This document shows positions 21,617 to 33,589 of a stretch of 64,000 nt of DNA, one piece after another; positions within the stretch are counted from its first letter, which is position 1, and the number at the start of each line of letters is the position of its first letter. The DNA comes from Cryptomeria japonica. Lineage: Eukaryota; Streptophyta; Pinopsida; Cupressales; Cupressaceae. The notes below the pieces were generated by a model, which saw only the letters and a list, made by a program, of their open reading frames with translations, was not told the DNA's origin and did not search any database. Both the position numbers and the translations under genes were made by a program. Location: assembly GCF_030272615.1 (NCBI RefSeq), contig NC_081410.1, forward strand, positions 186,107,619 through 186,171,618. The letters are read 5' to 3'.

Positions 21617-22320
21617 GGCATTGATGGCAACACTTGTGAAAAATGACTAAGTATCGAAATCTGTACAACTAGATGAAAGAATAAAAGAATACAAGAGTTC
21701 TAAGACTCCTCCTAAGATCTACAATCCATAAGTCTACAATACACTGGGTTGTACACTTCATATAAAGAATCAATCTGCACATTGTACACTTTTCACCTCA
21801 TCTTCTCTCTTCCTCTATACATTTTCACCGCATCTCTCCCCCTTTGATAACAATGCCAAAGAAAGGGTGTCTATCAAATTTGTTGTACATATATATATAG
21901 TCACCAAAGTATTAACTCTATACATGCTTCAATATATCTACATAAGCTATTTTAAGGAACCCTAGATAAGTGTTCCAACCTGCCCGCAACTTCTCCAAAA
22001 TTGAAACAAAATCATTTAAAACATATGCGTGAAATTCTATAGAAACAATGTCTATAGGAGTATCCTAAGACATATTCTCTATACAATCCATTTTATGATA
22101 CAATAAGGTGTCTAGCCAAGGACCAATTAGGTTCCAAAGTTCACCTGTTCACCGGATTATCCTCTCCTTCTCCTTCTCAAAATTTATGATCTCCTCAATG
22201 ATATTCAAAATTTATCCCCCTATACTGCCAGTTAGATTTGTTGTGGGATCATAGGCCTAAGAGATCTAAATTAGTTGTCCTTTATAGTTCTCTATTTGCT
22301 TGTCTATGTTAGTTGTAAAA
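21617..22320 (-). other. 3' untranslated stretch of element M
   Basis: No reading frame worth reporting. It contains a second CTCCCCCTTTGA-like purine tract (about 21834-21847), as does element E near 38395, possibly a central or duplicated polypurine tract. Confidence 0.4.
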
Positions 22321-22850
22321 TTAGTCAAAATTAGACAAGACAAATATTTTACCGCCTTCTCTTAATGCCTCATCAACTAGTTTTAACTCCTTTTCTAACT
22401 GTGCCTTATCATTATTTATCATTTGCAAAAATATTTGAATTTTAGCGTCCTTAAACTTCTCCATGGCTTGTCGGGCAGATGCCTTAGACAAAGAATCAAA
22501 TTTGCTGGAGATATGATCAATTAAATTGTTTAGCTTACCATATGAGCTAGTGCTTGCATCAAGTTGTAATTCCAATATCACCTAACCCAAAACTTTCACA
22601 TATTTCTCAATCAATTTCTTCTCCTCAGACTCAAATTGGGCTAACTCCTGACTGGATTGCACCTAAAGAGTAGCAGTAACTATCATCCTCTCAGTTGGAG
22701 ACATTTGAGCCAAAGGTTTATGAAAATTGATGTTAAACTGAAGAAAACTCCCTAGGCTCTGAGTTTGAGAAGTGTCAATTGCCACTAATACCAAAGTTTC
22801 CAAACCCTTTCTCTTATCCTTATCCTTGTCCTTATCCTTATTCATTTCAG
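22321..22850 (-). pseudogene. Element M ORF, C-terminal coiled-coil part
   Basis: Two fragments in the minus frame: a Lys/Asp-rich run (alternating KD near 22825) and a heptad-like stretch containing LIDHISSKFDSLSK and ELKLVDEALREG. The position just before the polypurine tract and the helical character match the C-terminal parts of F (53967-54242) and H (57392-58132). Function unknown. Confidence 0.55.
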
Positions 22851-23052
22851 CCTACTTTTCCTCATCTTTCTTCTCAACTTCAACAAGTCCTGATTTATTC
22901 TCCTTAGGTTCCTCTTCTTCACCAGTGTCACCACTTGGTGCACCATCCATGACCTTTGTTGATTTGTCATTATTATTCGTAGCCTCATCTGCATGCAAAA
23001 CTTGCTGATCACCACCATCCTGTGTATCTGCATCTTTATTTACAGTTAATGT

Positions 23053-24694
23053 CTAAGGGTTATCTGACTGAGTGGCTTTATTTTGAAAGTCATTATCTAA
23101 AAGTCGGTTCTCAGTTAGAAAATTTTTCCAAATCTCGTTGGTCTCTCTCCTTATTTCTTCAACTCTTCTGACCATCAAATAGTTCAACCTGTGTTTACTC
23201 TGAATTTCCTTTTTATTAGCCAATGAAATCAATCTATCAATTTCTTCTATGGTGATATTGGTGCAATGAATAACCAACTCACTTTCCTTTATTTCCCCGT
23301 CCATCTAACTTGTTGATTTTCTTCTAGCATCAATAAGACTATACAAATCTTTGGGTAGATATTTCTTTAGCTCAGTTAATGCCTTACTAAATACATCCAT
23401 ATACAAAATTATCACTTCTTCTATCTGTCTCTGATATTTATCATCCATATTTACATAATATATAGATATATTCTTTAAATTACCATCTTTTATAATCTCA
23501 TCAATCAATTATTGAGTAGATAATGGAGGAATAATGTGATACTCTGTTTTTGAGGATTTCATATTACCGGATTCAATGGATTCATCAAGATGAAACTTTG
23601 TCTTCTTTCCTTTCTTAGATTGGCCTGTCGGTTCAGGTTGAAATCTTACTTTCTTCTTCTACTTCTCACCCTTCACATCATCGGATTGGGGCTTTCAGGT
23701 TACCCTAGAAAATTCACCCTTCCTAGGTGCCTTGTTAACATCAAGATCTGATTCAATTTTTTATTCCACCGGAGTAACCACCACATGTTCCCTCTGTTCT
23801 TTCTTCTTTCTCTTCAGAATACCTTTTCCCTTTGCAGGTGTACTGGAGGTTTAAACTTCGGTAGTCGGTGTATTCACTAGAGCGATAGAGGGTTTTGTTA
23901 CCTTTATCTTGACAGGAGCAGATTTTTATTTTTCTTCCCTTTCTGCCCTAGCAATCCTCAGCTTCTCCCAGGTATGGCCCTCCTCAACAAGAATATTCTC
24001 TACTATCTTAGTCACCTTCCTCTTCCTTGCCGGTTCTATAAATTTGGAGTGTAACTCCATTGACTTTTCTTTGTAGGTACCGAATCTCTCCTCTTTGATG
24101 TCTTCTAGAGAGTTAAGAAAATGTTGTGCATATGCTTCCAAGGTAGCTTCATCCACTTCATATCCTATAGGCATCATCCAAATAGTGCATGGTTGGACTG
24201 CTTCCATCAAGCATTCATCATTATTCACCATAAAACATATTGTCCCGTCATACTTTTTGACAATTTCCTTGGGGATTCGCACTCTCTACTTCATCTTCTC
24301 CTGAAATATTTTGAAAAAGTCCCACAAAACAACATTTTGATTGTCTTGATTGCCAAGACTGTCCAATCCTTGCTTGATCTGTTGCACCACTAGTCTATCA
24401 TAAGCCCACTAGACTCTACTGGTTCTAGGGATTCGATTCATAAAATATAGGGCAAGACAAATAATCAGTGATCCAAACTTGAAAACATGCTTCTTATCTT
24501 GTTAATCTTCTTCAAATTGATCAATAATTCTTCCAACAACACACTGCATAGGTCATCGTGACCGTCTTCCTTCACCATCTTGTAAGAAGCATGAATTATG
24601 GTGTCGGAGACCGAATTCAATCTATTGGATTGATACACCTTGTACCCAATCACCATAACAAAAGAATTAACATCATCTTCCCTTATGGTAATGA
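23053..24694 (-). pseudogene. Element M ORF, central part
   Basis: Frames at 24465-24656, 23926-24282, 23305-23508 and 23053-23304 carry blocks that line up with element F: GYKVYQSNRLN (F: SYKVIQSNWLN), VNNDECLMEAVQP (F: VKKDETLMKAVQP), YVNMDDK..ILYMD..KAL and LMVRRVEEIRRET (F: LMVGRVNEIVKET). Stops and frameshifts break it. The right end is the junction with copia element I at 24694. No known enzymatic motif is visible. Confidence 0.6.
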
Positions 24695-24699
24695 TTTTC

Positions 24700-25126
24700 T
24701 ATTGGTGTAAATAAATATTCATTTTGGATATTATTACACTTACTTAAGTTAACTTAGGATAATGCATCTCATCGTAATTTGGAATTGAGACACTTAGGGA
24801 GGTGTGCACTTAGGGATAGAGCTTGTAGGAGAAATTCCACCTTTTGTGGTCTTATTTTGTTGTTACACTCCACATTCGGTGGGTCATCCACCTCTTGTGG
24901 AATATTATATTATTTCTCCTACCTACCCTTGTTTCTCATTGAGCCATATGTCATGTTTGTGTGCTCATACATCCATATGGCCTTGCCTATATAAGCAGGC
25001 CTCTATTCATTGTATTGGTTAATCCAGTTGATCTTTTTTATATTGATGAGAATACAGTTTGTTCTTGTCATTGTATTGTCTCTTTTATGCTTTTCATTGT
25101 GCCCTTGATCTTGGCAAAATCCAACA
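24700..25126 (+). repeat. 5' LTR of copia element I
   Basis: Starts TATTGGTGTAA (the canonical TG changed to TA) and ends AAATCCAACA. A TATA-like CCTATATAAGC lies near 24986. Confidence 0.95.
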
Positions 25127-25139
25127 TGGTATCAGAGCT
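25127..25139 (+). other. Primer-binding site of copia element I
   Basis: TGGTATCAGAGCT matches the complement of the initiator tRNA-Met 3' end and is directly adjacent to the LTR. Confidence 0.95.
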
Positions 25140-26686
25140 ATTGGGGCTTTGTTGATCAGTTTTTGGAGACATCGTGGAAGGCTTCTACTTTCAGATTTGG
25201 GGATCCTCATTTTTTGGGGGCATCATACAATGATTTGGACATCACCGTTGAATCCGGGAGGCCATTTCCATAAATTTCGACTATAAAGTTGACCTATTTT
25301 GGTGAGGAAATTTTTTTTCCAATTTTGCCTATTTTCGTACAGATTTCGAAATTTTTTTACAGGAAAAATTTTATTTTTTCGAAAAAAAAAAAAGAAATTT
25401 GGAAAAAATTGAAAAAAAATTGAAAAAAATAAATAAAAAAAAGAGGGTTTTGTTTGGGGGTTCGAAGACCCCCCCGAGCATTGTACACTTCATTTTCTGT
25501 AGGTTTCGCAGGTGCCCGTACCCGTAGAACGCCGCCCATGCAGGTTCCGGACGCCGCGCTGCCGCTGCACCGAGATCTCCCGCCGACGGCACCCGCAGGT
25601 CCCTGGCAGCTCCCCCGCCCACCGTCTCCGACAACTCCGACTCCCCCGTCCACCGCTCCGGCGCCGCTCGCCTTCGCACGACGCCACCGTCAACTCACGG
25701 CTCTGCCACGCGGACTCAGCAGGACCACAGACCGGAGCAACCCGCGCCCGCCATGTGGCAAGCGGCCACTGGCCCGCGAGTACACCCATACACGCAGACC
25801 AGTCCAGTCAGCCCTTCCATACGCCACGTCAGTGCCACATTGACCGTATGATCTGCCCAGTCACAGTGCCATGCAAGCATCCGTACAGTGCCTCGTCATC
25901 TGTACAGTGTGCACAGTCAGCCACCCAGTCAGCAGTCCGTACAGTACGGACGCCCAGTCAGCAGGGAGGCAAAGTTTTTGCGACGGTCATATGACCATCA
26001 AATTTAACATAGTGACTTGCTGATGTCAGCACCACATCAGCACTTTTTTGAAAATTTTTTGACCCCTCTCCATTGAGCTTTTCAGTTTTGCAGTCCAACT
26101 TTGAAAGGCCATATCTTGCTCATTTTTGCTCCTTTTTTGGTGCAATTTTTTTTGAAATGGGCTAAAATTTTGTGATCTTCGCAGTGGTGTGGTTATTTTC
26201 TGATTTTGGTGCACAGGTTTTTTGGAATTTTTGGATTCTCTCAGCTGTACCTGTCCAATCCTCAATTTTGCAACTTCAAAGGCCTCGTTTGAGCTCATAC
26301 GACCTCCTTTTCAGGTGCCATTTTTTTTGAAAGTGCTTATTTTTTCATCTACTTTCAGAATCTATGATCAGATTTCAAAGATTTTGAGTGAAAATTGTAC
26401 TTTCAGATATTGGTCTTATTTGGCCTATTAGGTACTTGTAAATTGCTTGGATCTTAGTTAGATCTCTTGCATTAATAGTTTGAGACTCTTTTGGCCTTAT
26501 TGAGGCAGTTGTAAAATTGTAAATCAGAAGTCCACTTTGCCATTTTTTGCAAGTGACCCATTGTATACGCACTACTTATAAAGTGCCAAAAACATCACAT
26601 TTGGGGGGGGTTCTTTGATTGAGTGAATTTGGGGGCATGTCTTGTGTGATTGTGCCTCTCTTTGTGCTCTTTCCATTCTTTTTGCA
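25140..26686 (+). other. Long leader of copia element I with a GC-rich block
   Basis: About 1.5 kb separates the PBS and the gag ATG. The block 25500-25990 is strongly GC-rich and open in more than one frame (Pro/Arg-rich, no domain), in contrast to AT-rich flanks. It ends in a run of CAGTCAG / GTACAGT repeats (25860-25965). I regard the long ORFs here as a composition effect. Confidence 0.5.
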
Positions 26687-27638
26687 ATGAGTCCTAATAA
26701 GTTTCCACCATTAACTCCACATAATTATGCATCATGGAAAATTAAAGTATGGAGTAAACTAATGGAAAAGGGTCTCACACACTACATAGATGGAACAATA
26801 ACATCACCACCTGATCCTAAGGCTGATCCAAATGCTCAATTAGAATGGCTCACAAAGAATTGCATGGCTCTTGGAACCTTACGCAAGTATGTATCAAATG
26901 ACCTCATTTTCCACATTGAGAAGTGTAAAATAATTAAAGAGGCTTGGGATATGTTTCAAAAATTGTATGGACAAGTTGATGAAATCAGAGGCTATCAGAT
27001 TGATAATGAGCTCACCAACTTAGATCCCAAGAATTTTAATACAATCCAAGATTATGTAACCAAAGCAAATGAGCTAAGAGCAAAGCTAAAGGATTGTGGA
27101 ATTGACAAGAAGGATGTTATTCAACTTGTTGGACAAGCTTGCACCAGAATATGCAGCATTTGTATCTAGCTTCCAAACTCATCGTTTGACAGTGGGGAGT
27201 TCTTATGTTATGCCTTCATTTGATGCTTTCACAGAAATGTTGATATTGGAACAATCTAAGTTGTTGAACATGGGGTTTCTCAAGTCTTCAAAGTCCAAGG
27301 CTTTGGTAGCAAATCAAGGAAATCAAGGAAGTCAAGGCAAAGATTCCAACAAGAAGAAGAAGCAATCTAAGTCTCAACCACACCAGGAAAAGGGACAATC
27401 ATCCTCTCCATCACAAGGCAATTTTCAATCCTCTTCCAAGAAGGGGACACCACCTAAGAAGGATAAACCAACTTGTGCATATTGCAAAAAGTATGGTCAT
27501 GATGAGCATCGATGCCACACAAAGCAAGTTGATGAGTTAACCAATCTTCTCAAGAAAAACAACATCAACTTGCCATCCGCCTACACAAAGAAGGATTCAA
27601 CTCCTTCCTCTTCCTCACAGTCTAAGGGAAAAGGGTAA
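26687..27638 (+). pseudogene. gag: Copia element I gag with CCHC knuckle, one frameshift
   Basis: The ATG at 26687 starts a copia Gag (PLTPHNYASWKIKV, then TLRKYVSNDL). The frame breaks near 27130 and continues in another frame through APEYAAFVSSF, a Lys/Ser/Gln-rich stretch and the zinc knuckle CAYCKKYGHDEHRC (about 27475-27516). It ends at TAA 27636-27638, after which the same frame continues into protease. Gag forms the virus-like particle; this copy cannot make a full protein. Confidence 0.88.
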
Positions 27639-29108
27639 GCATTTGTGGCTACAACGGGTTCTTCACAGCAATGGATACTTGACTCAGGTGCCTCATATCA
27701 CATGGGTTCTACAAAGGAGCAGTTTTCTTCATTGGAGCCATCTAAGGTACCTCACATTTACATAGGTGATGACACAAAAGTAGAGGTTGAAGGGAAAGGT
27801 TCAGTTGACATGGATGATGGAACATTTGAGAATGTTCTCTATGTTCCTAACTTGTCTACCAACCTTCTCTCCATCTACCAAATCACTCACTATGGGAATG
27901 GGAAAAAGGTTGAGTTTACCCCAAATTCAGTTGTGGTAAAGGAACTTGATGATGATGCCTTGGTAGCAGTGGGACAAGTCAATGACAACTCTAGACTTTA
28001 TTCATTCTCCCACTTTGTGCCAAGTTCACCTTCTAGGGCCTTGCTTACTCATTCAAATTCAGAAAGTAAGCTATGGCATGAGCGGTTTGGTCACCTCAAC
28101 TACCACTATCTTCAGCAGCTAAGCACTAAAGACATGGTCACAGGTCTTCCTCAAATCAGTTTTTCAGAGGGTGTATGTTCAGGTTGTTCCATGGGCAAGC
28201 ATCCCGAAGAGAAGTTTGATAAAGAGAAAACTTGGAGAGCTTTGGAAGTTCTTCAACTTGTTCATAGTGATGTAGCAGGTCCATTTCCAACACCTTCATT
28301 CAGTAAGGCCCACTATGTTCTTACCTTCATTGATGACTACTCCCACTTCACTTGGGTCTACTTTCTCATTCATAAGAGTGAAGTATTTGACAGATTTCAG
28401 GACTTCAAGACTCGTGTGGAGAAGCAATCAGGGAAAGTAGTCAAGATTCTTCGCACAGATAATGGAAGGGAATATGTGAACAAGAGACTTGAGGATTTTT
28501 GTACATTTGAGGGGATTGATCTTTAGCATTCTATTGCATACACTCCATAGTAGAACGGGGTTGCAGAACGCAAGAATAGAACTCTCAAAGAAATGGCTAG
28601 CTGTATGATACATGCACGTTCTCTTGATCCCGCCTTTTGGGCAGAGGCTATCAGTTGTGCCACACACATCTAGAATCGGGTTCCTCACAAATCTTTACAA
28701 GGTATTACTCCTTTTGAAGCTTGGGCTGGTAGGAAACCGATTGTGAGACATTTCAGAGTCTTTGGGTGTCTAGCATGGGCTCACATACCTCCACAGAAAT
28801 GCAAGGCATTGGAACCTCAGAGTCGACCTTGCACATTTGTTGGATATCCTGAGGGTGTTAAGGCATATAGATTGATGGATCCAGAGACACATGAGGTATT
28901 CATTGAGAGGAGTGTTCACTTTGAGGAAAGCTCTCCTTGCTTAGCCTCTCTACCTCCTCCACCTTCCTCCATTGTGGATAGTGATGTTAGTGATTCTGAT
29001 GATGAGACTCCCTCAACTCTGACTTGCAGGGTTCCACCTCCGTAGGGTCCACTTGCAGTTGAGGAGCCTCGTTCTCCCCCTCCACCCAGACCTCGTTGGG
29101 CTCGATAG
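27639..29108 (+). pseudogene. pol: Copia element I protease and integrase, several stops
   Basis: The protease signature WILDSGASYHM is near 27672-27704. The GAG-pre-integrase finger includes WHERFGHLNY and CSGCSMGK. The integrase core has HSDVAGPF, FIDDYSHFTW and DNGREYVN. The frame is then cut by TAG at 28524-28526, by a double TAG at 28548-28553 exactly where the copia integrase motif normally reads PQQNG, and by TAG at 28671, 29043 and 29106. FRVFGCLAW and FVGYPEG near 28755-28850 mark the integrase C-terminal part. Every TAG sits where CAG (Gln) is plausible. Confidence 0.88.
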
Positions 29109-30754
29109 ACACTTGAGTCCGCGGGTTCTCTTGTTGGGGATCCTTCGGATACACAGAGAACTCGATCACAACATCAGGATCTTCCACATGCATTCATTGC
29201 TACCGCTTCTGATCCACAAACATTTAGGGAAGCATCAGGGGTTCCTGAGTGGGACCAAGCTATGGAGGAAGAGTATAGTTCCTTGATGAGGAACAACACA
29301 TGGGATCTAGTTCATCTCCGTAAGGGGAGAAAGATTGTTTGATGTAAGTGGATCTATCGGACCAAGTTTGCAGCGGATGGTAATGTGGATAAGTATAAGG
29401 CTCAGCTTGTTGCAAAAGGTTTCTCGCAGGTTGCAAGTGTTGACTATACTGAGACCTTTGCACCCATAGCCAAACCAAGATGAACTCCATTCGTTTGACA
29501 CTTGCTATTGCTGCAGCTCATGGTTGGGCTGTACATCAGATGGATGTGAAGAGTGCTTTTCTTCATGGTGATCTTGATGAGGAGATTTATATGGAGCAGC
29601 CACAGGGTTTCATCCAGGATACTTCCTTGGTTTGCAGACTAAGGAAATCTCTCTATGGCCTTAAGCAGGCCCCCAGGGCTTGGTATGCCAAGATGGATTC
29701 CTTTCTTCTCTCCGCAGGTTTCACCAGGTGTCATTCCGATCCGAATGTCTACATTTTGCGACAGGATGACTCTCACTTGATACTTGTGCTCTATGTTGAT
29801 GACTTGATCATTACAGGGAGTACTTCATCCATCATTGGTAGGGTCAAATCTGCTTTGCATGACAGATTTTCTATGACTGACTTGGGTCTTTTGCACTACT
29901 TTCTTGGGATAGATATTTCACAGTCACCTTCTGGGATTACTCTATCACAGCCCAAGTATGCTCTTGATCTACTTGCATGCTTTCATATGGTTGATTGTAA
30001 GCCTGCCCCGACTCCCTTTCTTTTAGGAGTCAAGCTTGAGGCTCAGTGTTCTTCTCCACCAGTTGATGCCACTTTGTATCGTCAGCTTGTGGGTAGTCTC
30101 ATCTACTTGAATCATACACGCCCTAATATTTCATTTGCAGTTGGCATGGTTTCCCGCTTCATGCAGGAACCACATGAGCTTCATTGGAAAGCCGCCAAAC
30201 ACATTCTACATTACATCCAGGGTACACATCACTATGGGATTCACTATGCAGCAGGCACAGGACTTCGCTTGGTTGGTTACACAGACTCCGATTGGACTGG
30301 CAATCTAGTTGATCGTAAGTCTACTTCTAGTTACAGTTTTCACCTTGGTTCGGGCCCCATTTGTTGGCAGAGCAAGAAGCAACATGCTATTGCTCTCTCT
30401 TCGACTGAGGCTGAGTATCGAGGCATTGTTAACGTAGCAACTGAGACCATTTGGCTCCAGTAGATTCTCACAGAGTTTGGTTTCACCACTCCACGACCGA
30501 TAGTTCTCCATTGTGACAATCAGAGTGCCATTGTGATCTCGAAGAACCTGGTCCAGCACCAGCGGACCAAACACATCGAGATTCATATGCACTATATCCG
30601 AGAGCTCATCCAGGAGCAGGTCATTGATTTGCAGTATTGTCCTACAGCAGAGCAGGTTGCTGACATATTCACCAAACCTTTCATCGAGAGTAAGTTCCAA
30701 CAGTTGCGAGCTCTCTTGGGGGTGCGGGATGTGTCATTAGGGGGGGTCAGCTGA
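29109..30754 (+). pseudogene. pol: Copia element I reverse transcriptase and RNase H
   Basis: RT begins with EWDQAMEEEY (about 29250), a TGA at 29340-29342 in front of CKWIYRTKF, and TETFAPIAK just before a frameshift near 29475. The longest intact frame (29480-30463) holds MDVKSAFLHGDL, LYGLKQAPRAWY and the catalytic YVDD (residues 105-108 of that frame). RNase H has GYTDSDWTG and SSTEAEYRG, then TAG 30461-30463. It continues with CDNQSAI, TKHIEIHMHY and DIFTKPF up to 30754. The motifs are good but the frame is broken. Confidence 0.9.
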
Positions 30755-31013
30755 CTTCTCCTTCCTCTCATATGGGGGGGACTTTTTCCTCTTTGAGGTT
30801 TTGTCCTTCTTCTTTGAGAGTCTTTTGTACATTCATCTCTCTTTTGGGGGGGAGTTTTTTCCCACTGGGTTTTCTCCCTTTCTCCATTTGTGAGAGGTTG
30901 CATTGCATTGTTTTGCTTGCATTTGCATGTTGTACATGGGTACCTATCATGCCCTAGTAGCTGGGACACATCTTGCATTGTTGACTTGAGTATTCATTCC
31001 CCTAAGTTGCACT

Positions 31014-31450
31014 TAAGGGGGGGTGTTGGTGTAAATAAATATTCATTTTGGATATTATTACACTTACTTAGGTTAACTTAGGATAATACATCTCATCGTA
31101 ATTTGGAATTGAGACACTTAGGGAGGTGTGCACTTAGGGATAGAGCTTGTAGGAGAAATTCCACCTTTTGTGGTCTTATTTTGTTGTTACACTCCACATT
31201 CGGTGGGTCATCCACCTCTTGTGGAATATTATATTATTTCTCCTACCTACCCTTGTTTCTCATTGAGCCATATGTCATGTTTGTGTGCTCATACATCCAT
31301 ATGGCCTTGCCTATATAAGCAGGCCTCTATTCATTGTATTGGTTAATCCAGTTGATCATTTTTATATTGATGAGAATGCAGTTTGTTCTTCTCATTCTAT
31401 TGTCTCTTTTATGCTTTTCATTGTGCCCTTGATCTTGGTAAAATCCAACA
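31014..31450 (+). repeat. Polypurine tract (31014-31023) and 3' LTR (31024-31450) of copia element I
   Basis: TAAGGGGGGG precedes TGTTGGTGTAA. The LTR ends AAATCCAACA and is followed by the TTTTC target duplicate. Confidence 0.95.
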
Positions 31451-31455
31451 TTTTC

Positions 31456-32343
31456 ATTGATCGTTCATCGAATTTTGCACTGGTTAGTTTATTTACGATG
31501 GGTTTTGTAACCTTTTCTAACCCTATCTTCTCACTAGTTTGATGTAAATAGGTAACTTCTTTGATTGCCTCTACAGTAATCTTGTATGGCTTGCCCAGCC
31601 ATATAAACTCACCATGAACCCTTCTCAACACATATCAAACCCATTCCTTTTAATCGAAAGACAAAAATTTCATAAATTGAGTAAAACCCTTCCTTATCAG
31701 CTATGCAAATTCTAGCCATGGATTGCTGATATCGTCCATGATTTTATCTGTGTACATATCCAAAATATCTTCTGACCCAATCTCCTCAATTTCATAGTGA
31801 CTATATGTACAAACATCATCAACATGCAGAACACTGTGCAGAACGAAGGAAAATGCACCTACCAGGTCGTTCTCCATGGACTTGTATGGATGCTTTTTGA
31901 ATAAAAGACACATCATGTCCTTCACTTTGACCACCAATGGAGTAGAAACAGAGGATGTAGATGCCATTGTAAAATCTCAGAAACTAAGACTTAGATTAAT
32001 GCCCTTCGATAAATACCTTAAACAACTATTGAATGCCCTAGATTGCTTTATCGGATTACCTTTTTCTCTTAGATTGTCTGGAAACTTTGATAGCTCAAAA
32101 ACACTATTCCCAAGGTGAAGAATTATTCTCGTATTCGCCCTTTTAACCTTGCAAACCCTAATTTCCCTTTGGAATAAATGCACTTAAAATACTTAACCGA
32201 ATGCCCTGTTTAACTACTAGATGCCAAAATCAACCATATGGGTTCTGGATATCAACTGCCATCTGTAATCCATAGACCACATATCTCATCAAGGGGTACT
32301 TGCAAGATTTTCATTGATTTGCCTCCCCCTAGGGGAAAAATCC
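31456..32343 (-). pseudogene. Element M ORF, N-terminal unknown domain
   Basis: Frames at 31701-31967 and 31392-31631 include KVKDMMCLLFKKHP, LHVDDVCTYSHYE, DMYTDKIMDD and RVHGEFIWLGKPYKIT. Each has a counterpart in element F (49985-50433: DIKDHPRPVFKKCP, FVKDVCAYIHC, NMYIDTL, RVHGKFIWLDQPHKIT). No match to pol motifs; I do not recognise the domain. The copia element I interrupts it at 31450. Confidence 0.6.
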
Positions 32344-33561
32344 CTAGTTACCGGATGAATATTTTGCATCGGATATGGGTACAGATCCAATATATGTCTT
32401 ACATTCATCCTTTCTCACCCACATCTTCTCATGCTTCTCTCTGATGTCTTCAACTTTTGCTTTACCCTTCTCATTTGATTTATTCTTGTCTACCGGAGCA
32501 CTGTTCTTGTTTTTGCAGTACTTTGTAATGTGACCGGTTTTGTTGCATGCTCTGCAAACAACATTATTCTTCACAGATCTGAAGTTCATCTAATTTTGTC
32601 TCATCCTATAGTGATTAGAGATATGTCCAAACATTCCACTGGCATAGTATCTTTTTTTCTGAAAGTTATTCATCACATCTCTACATACATTTGACTTGTG
32701 TCCAAAATTATTGCATATGAAACACTAATTGGTAAAGGTAGAAGCATTGTTGTTCATCACATTTTTATTGTTCATTATTCCATTATTCATCCTACATTTG
32801 CACTGACTTACCATATGACCAAATTTATTGCAAGCAAAACATCTACCATTAAATTTATGAGCATTAGGTTGTCTTTCCAGAGGATTCTTGCTCTTCTTCT
32901 TATCAAATTTAGCATTGCCTTTTCCAGATCCGAAATATTCTCCTTTCTCATATCCAAAACCTCACATATCCTTTCCATTTCTTTGACTTTCCAGCATCTC
33001 ATCAAGTCTTTCTGAATTGGCTTTGAATTTTTCTTTATATTCATTGGTAGTAGCAAGTTCATATCTCAAGGTAGCAACCTGTATTTCAAGTTTTGACCAT
33101 TATTCCTTGATTGTGTCAACTCAAGCTTCACCTGATCATTCTCATAAGTAAGTCTGAATAATTCATCAACTCTTCCCTTCATTGATTGTGCCATATTCTT
33201 CTCATTATTCTTTTGGTTCTCAATCTCCTCATTCAATCTCATCATAATGGATTGCATCTCATTCTTCAAAGCAACATTTTCTCTCTCAAGCTTGTCCACT
33301 TCATCAGCTTTGTCCTGGTATTCCATGATCTGATCTTCTTTCTCCTTCAACTTGTCAATTAATTCCTTTATCTTTTCTCTATAGATACTTCCTTAATCCT
33401 TCAACTCACTAATGAATTCATCATCTGCATTCAAATTCTTCTTCAAGGTACATACCTCACTTCTAGCAGCATCAAGATCCTCAAGTGCCACATTGAGTTG
33501 TCTCTGAAAACCGGTATCCATTGAATCAGTCTCCTAGATCTTCCTCAAGTGGTTAAGCCTC
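32344..33561 (-). pseudogene. Element M gag-like region: coiled coil and CCHC knuckles
   Basis: The upstream half (33066-33561) is a long heptad-rich helix (ALKNEMQSIMMRLNEEIEN, then ENDQVKLELTQSRNN). The downstream half has zinc knuckles: a clear CRACNKTGHITKYC (about 32515-32560) and more degenerate CFICNNFGHKSNVC-like ones around 32620-32840. It resembles element F (48440-49615) and, for the coiled coil, G. Several stops and frameshifts. Likely a nucleic-acid-binding structural protein. Confidence 0.7.
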
Positions 33562-33575
33562 CTTAGAGGTACTAG

Positions 33576-33587
33576 GCTCTGATACCA
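33576..33587 (-). other. Primer-binding site of element M
   Basis: The minus strand reads TGGTATCAGAGC, two bases from the LTR end (..GATTCCAACA-AT-TGG). Downstream (33537-33569) is the leader motif ACTTGAGGAAGATC shared with E, F and G. Confidence 0.9.
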
Positions 33588-33589
33588 AT

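Larger units (their letters stand above)
24700..31450 (+). mobile_element. Ty1/copia element I, 427-bp LTRs, TSD TTTTC
   Basis: LTRs are 24700-25126 and 31024-31450. TTTTC is repeated at 24695-24699 and 31451-31455. The PBS abuts the 5' LTR (25127-25139) and the polypurine tract abuts the 3' LTR (31014-31023). By eye the LTRs differ at about eight of 427 positions. The coding order gag, protease, integrase, RT, RNase H is that of Ty1/copia. Two frameshifts and about nine in-frame stops make it dead. Confidence 0.95.

Noticed and set aside
25454-25994. Pro/Arg-rich ORFs of 100-160 residues
   Set aside because: Overlapping open frames on both strands in a GC-rich leader, no domain, located between PBS and gag.
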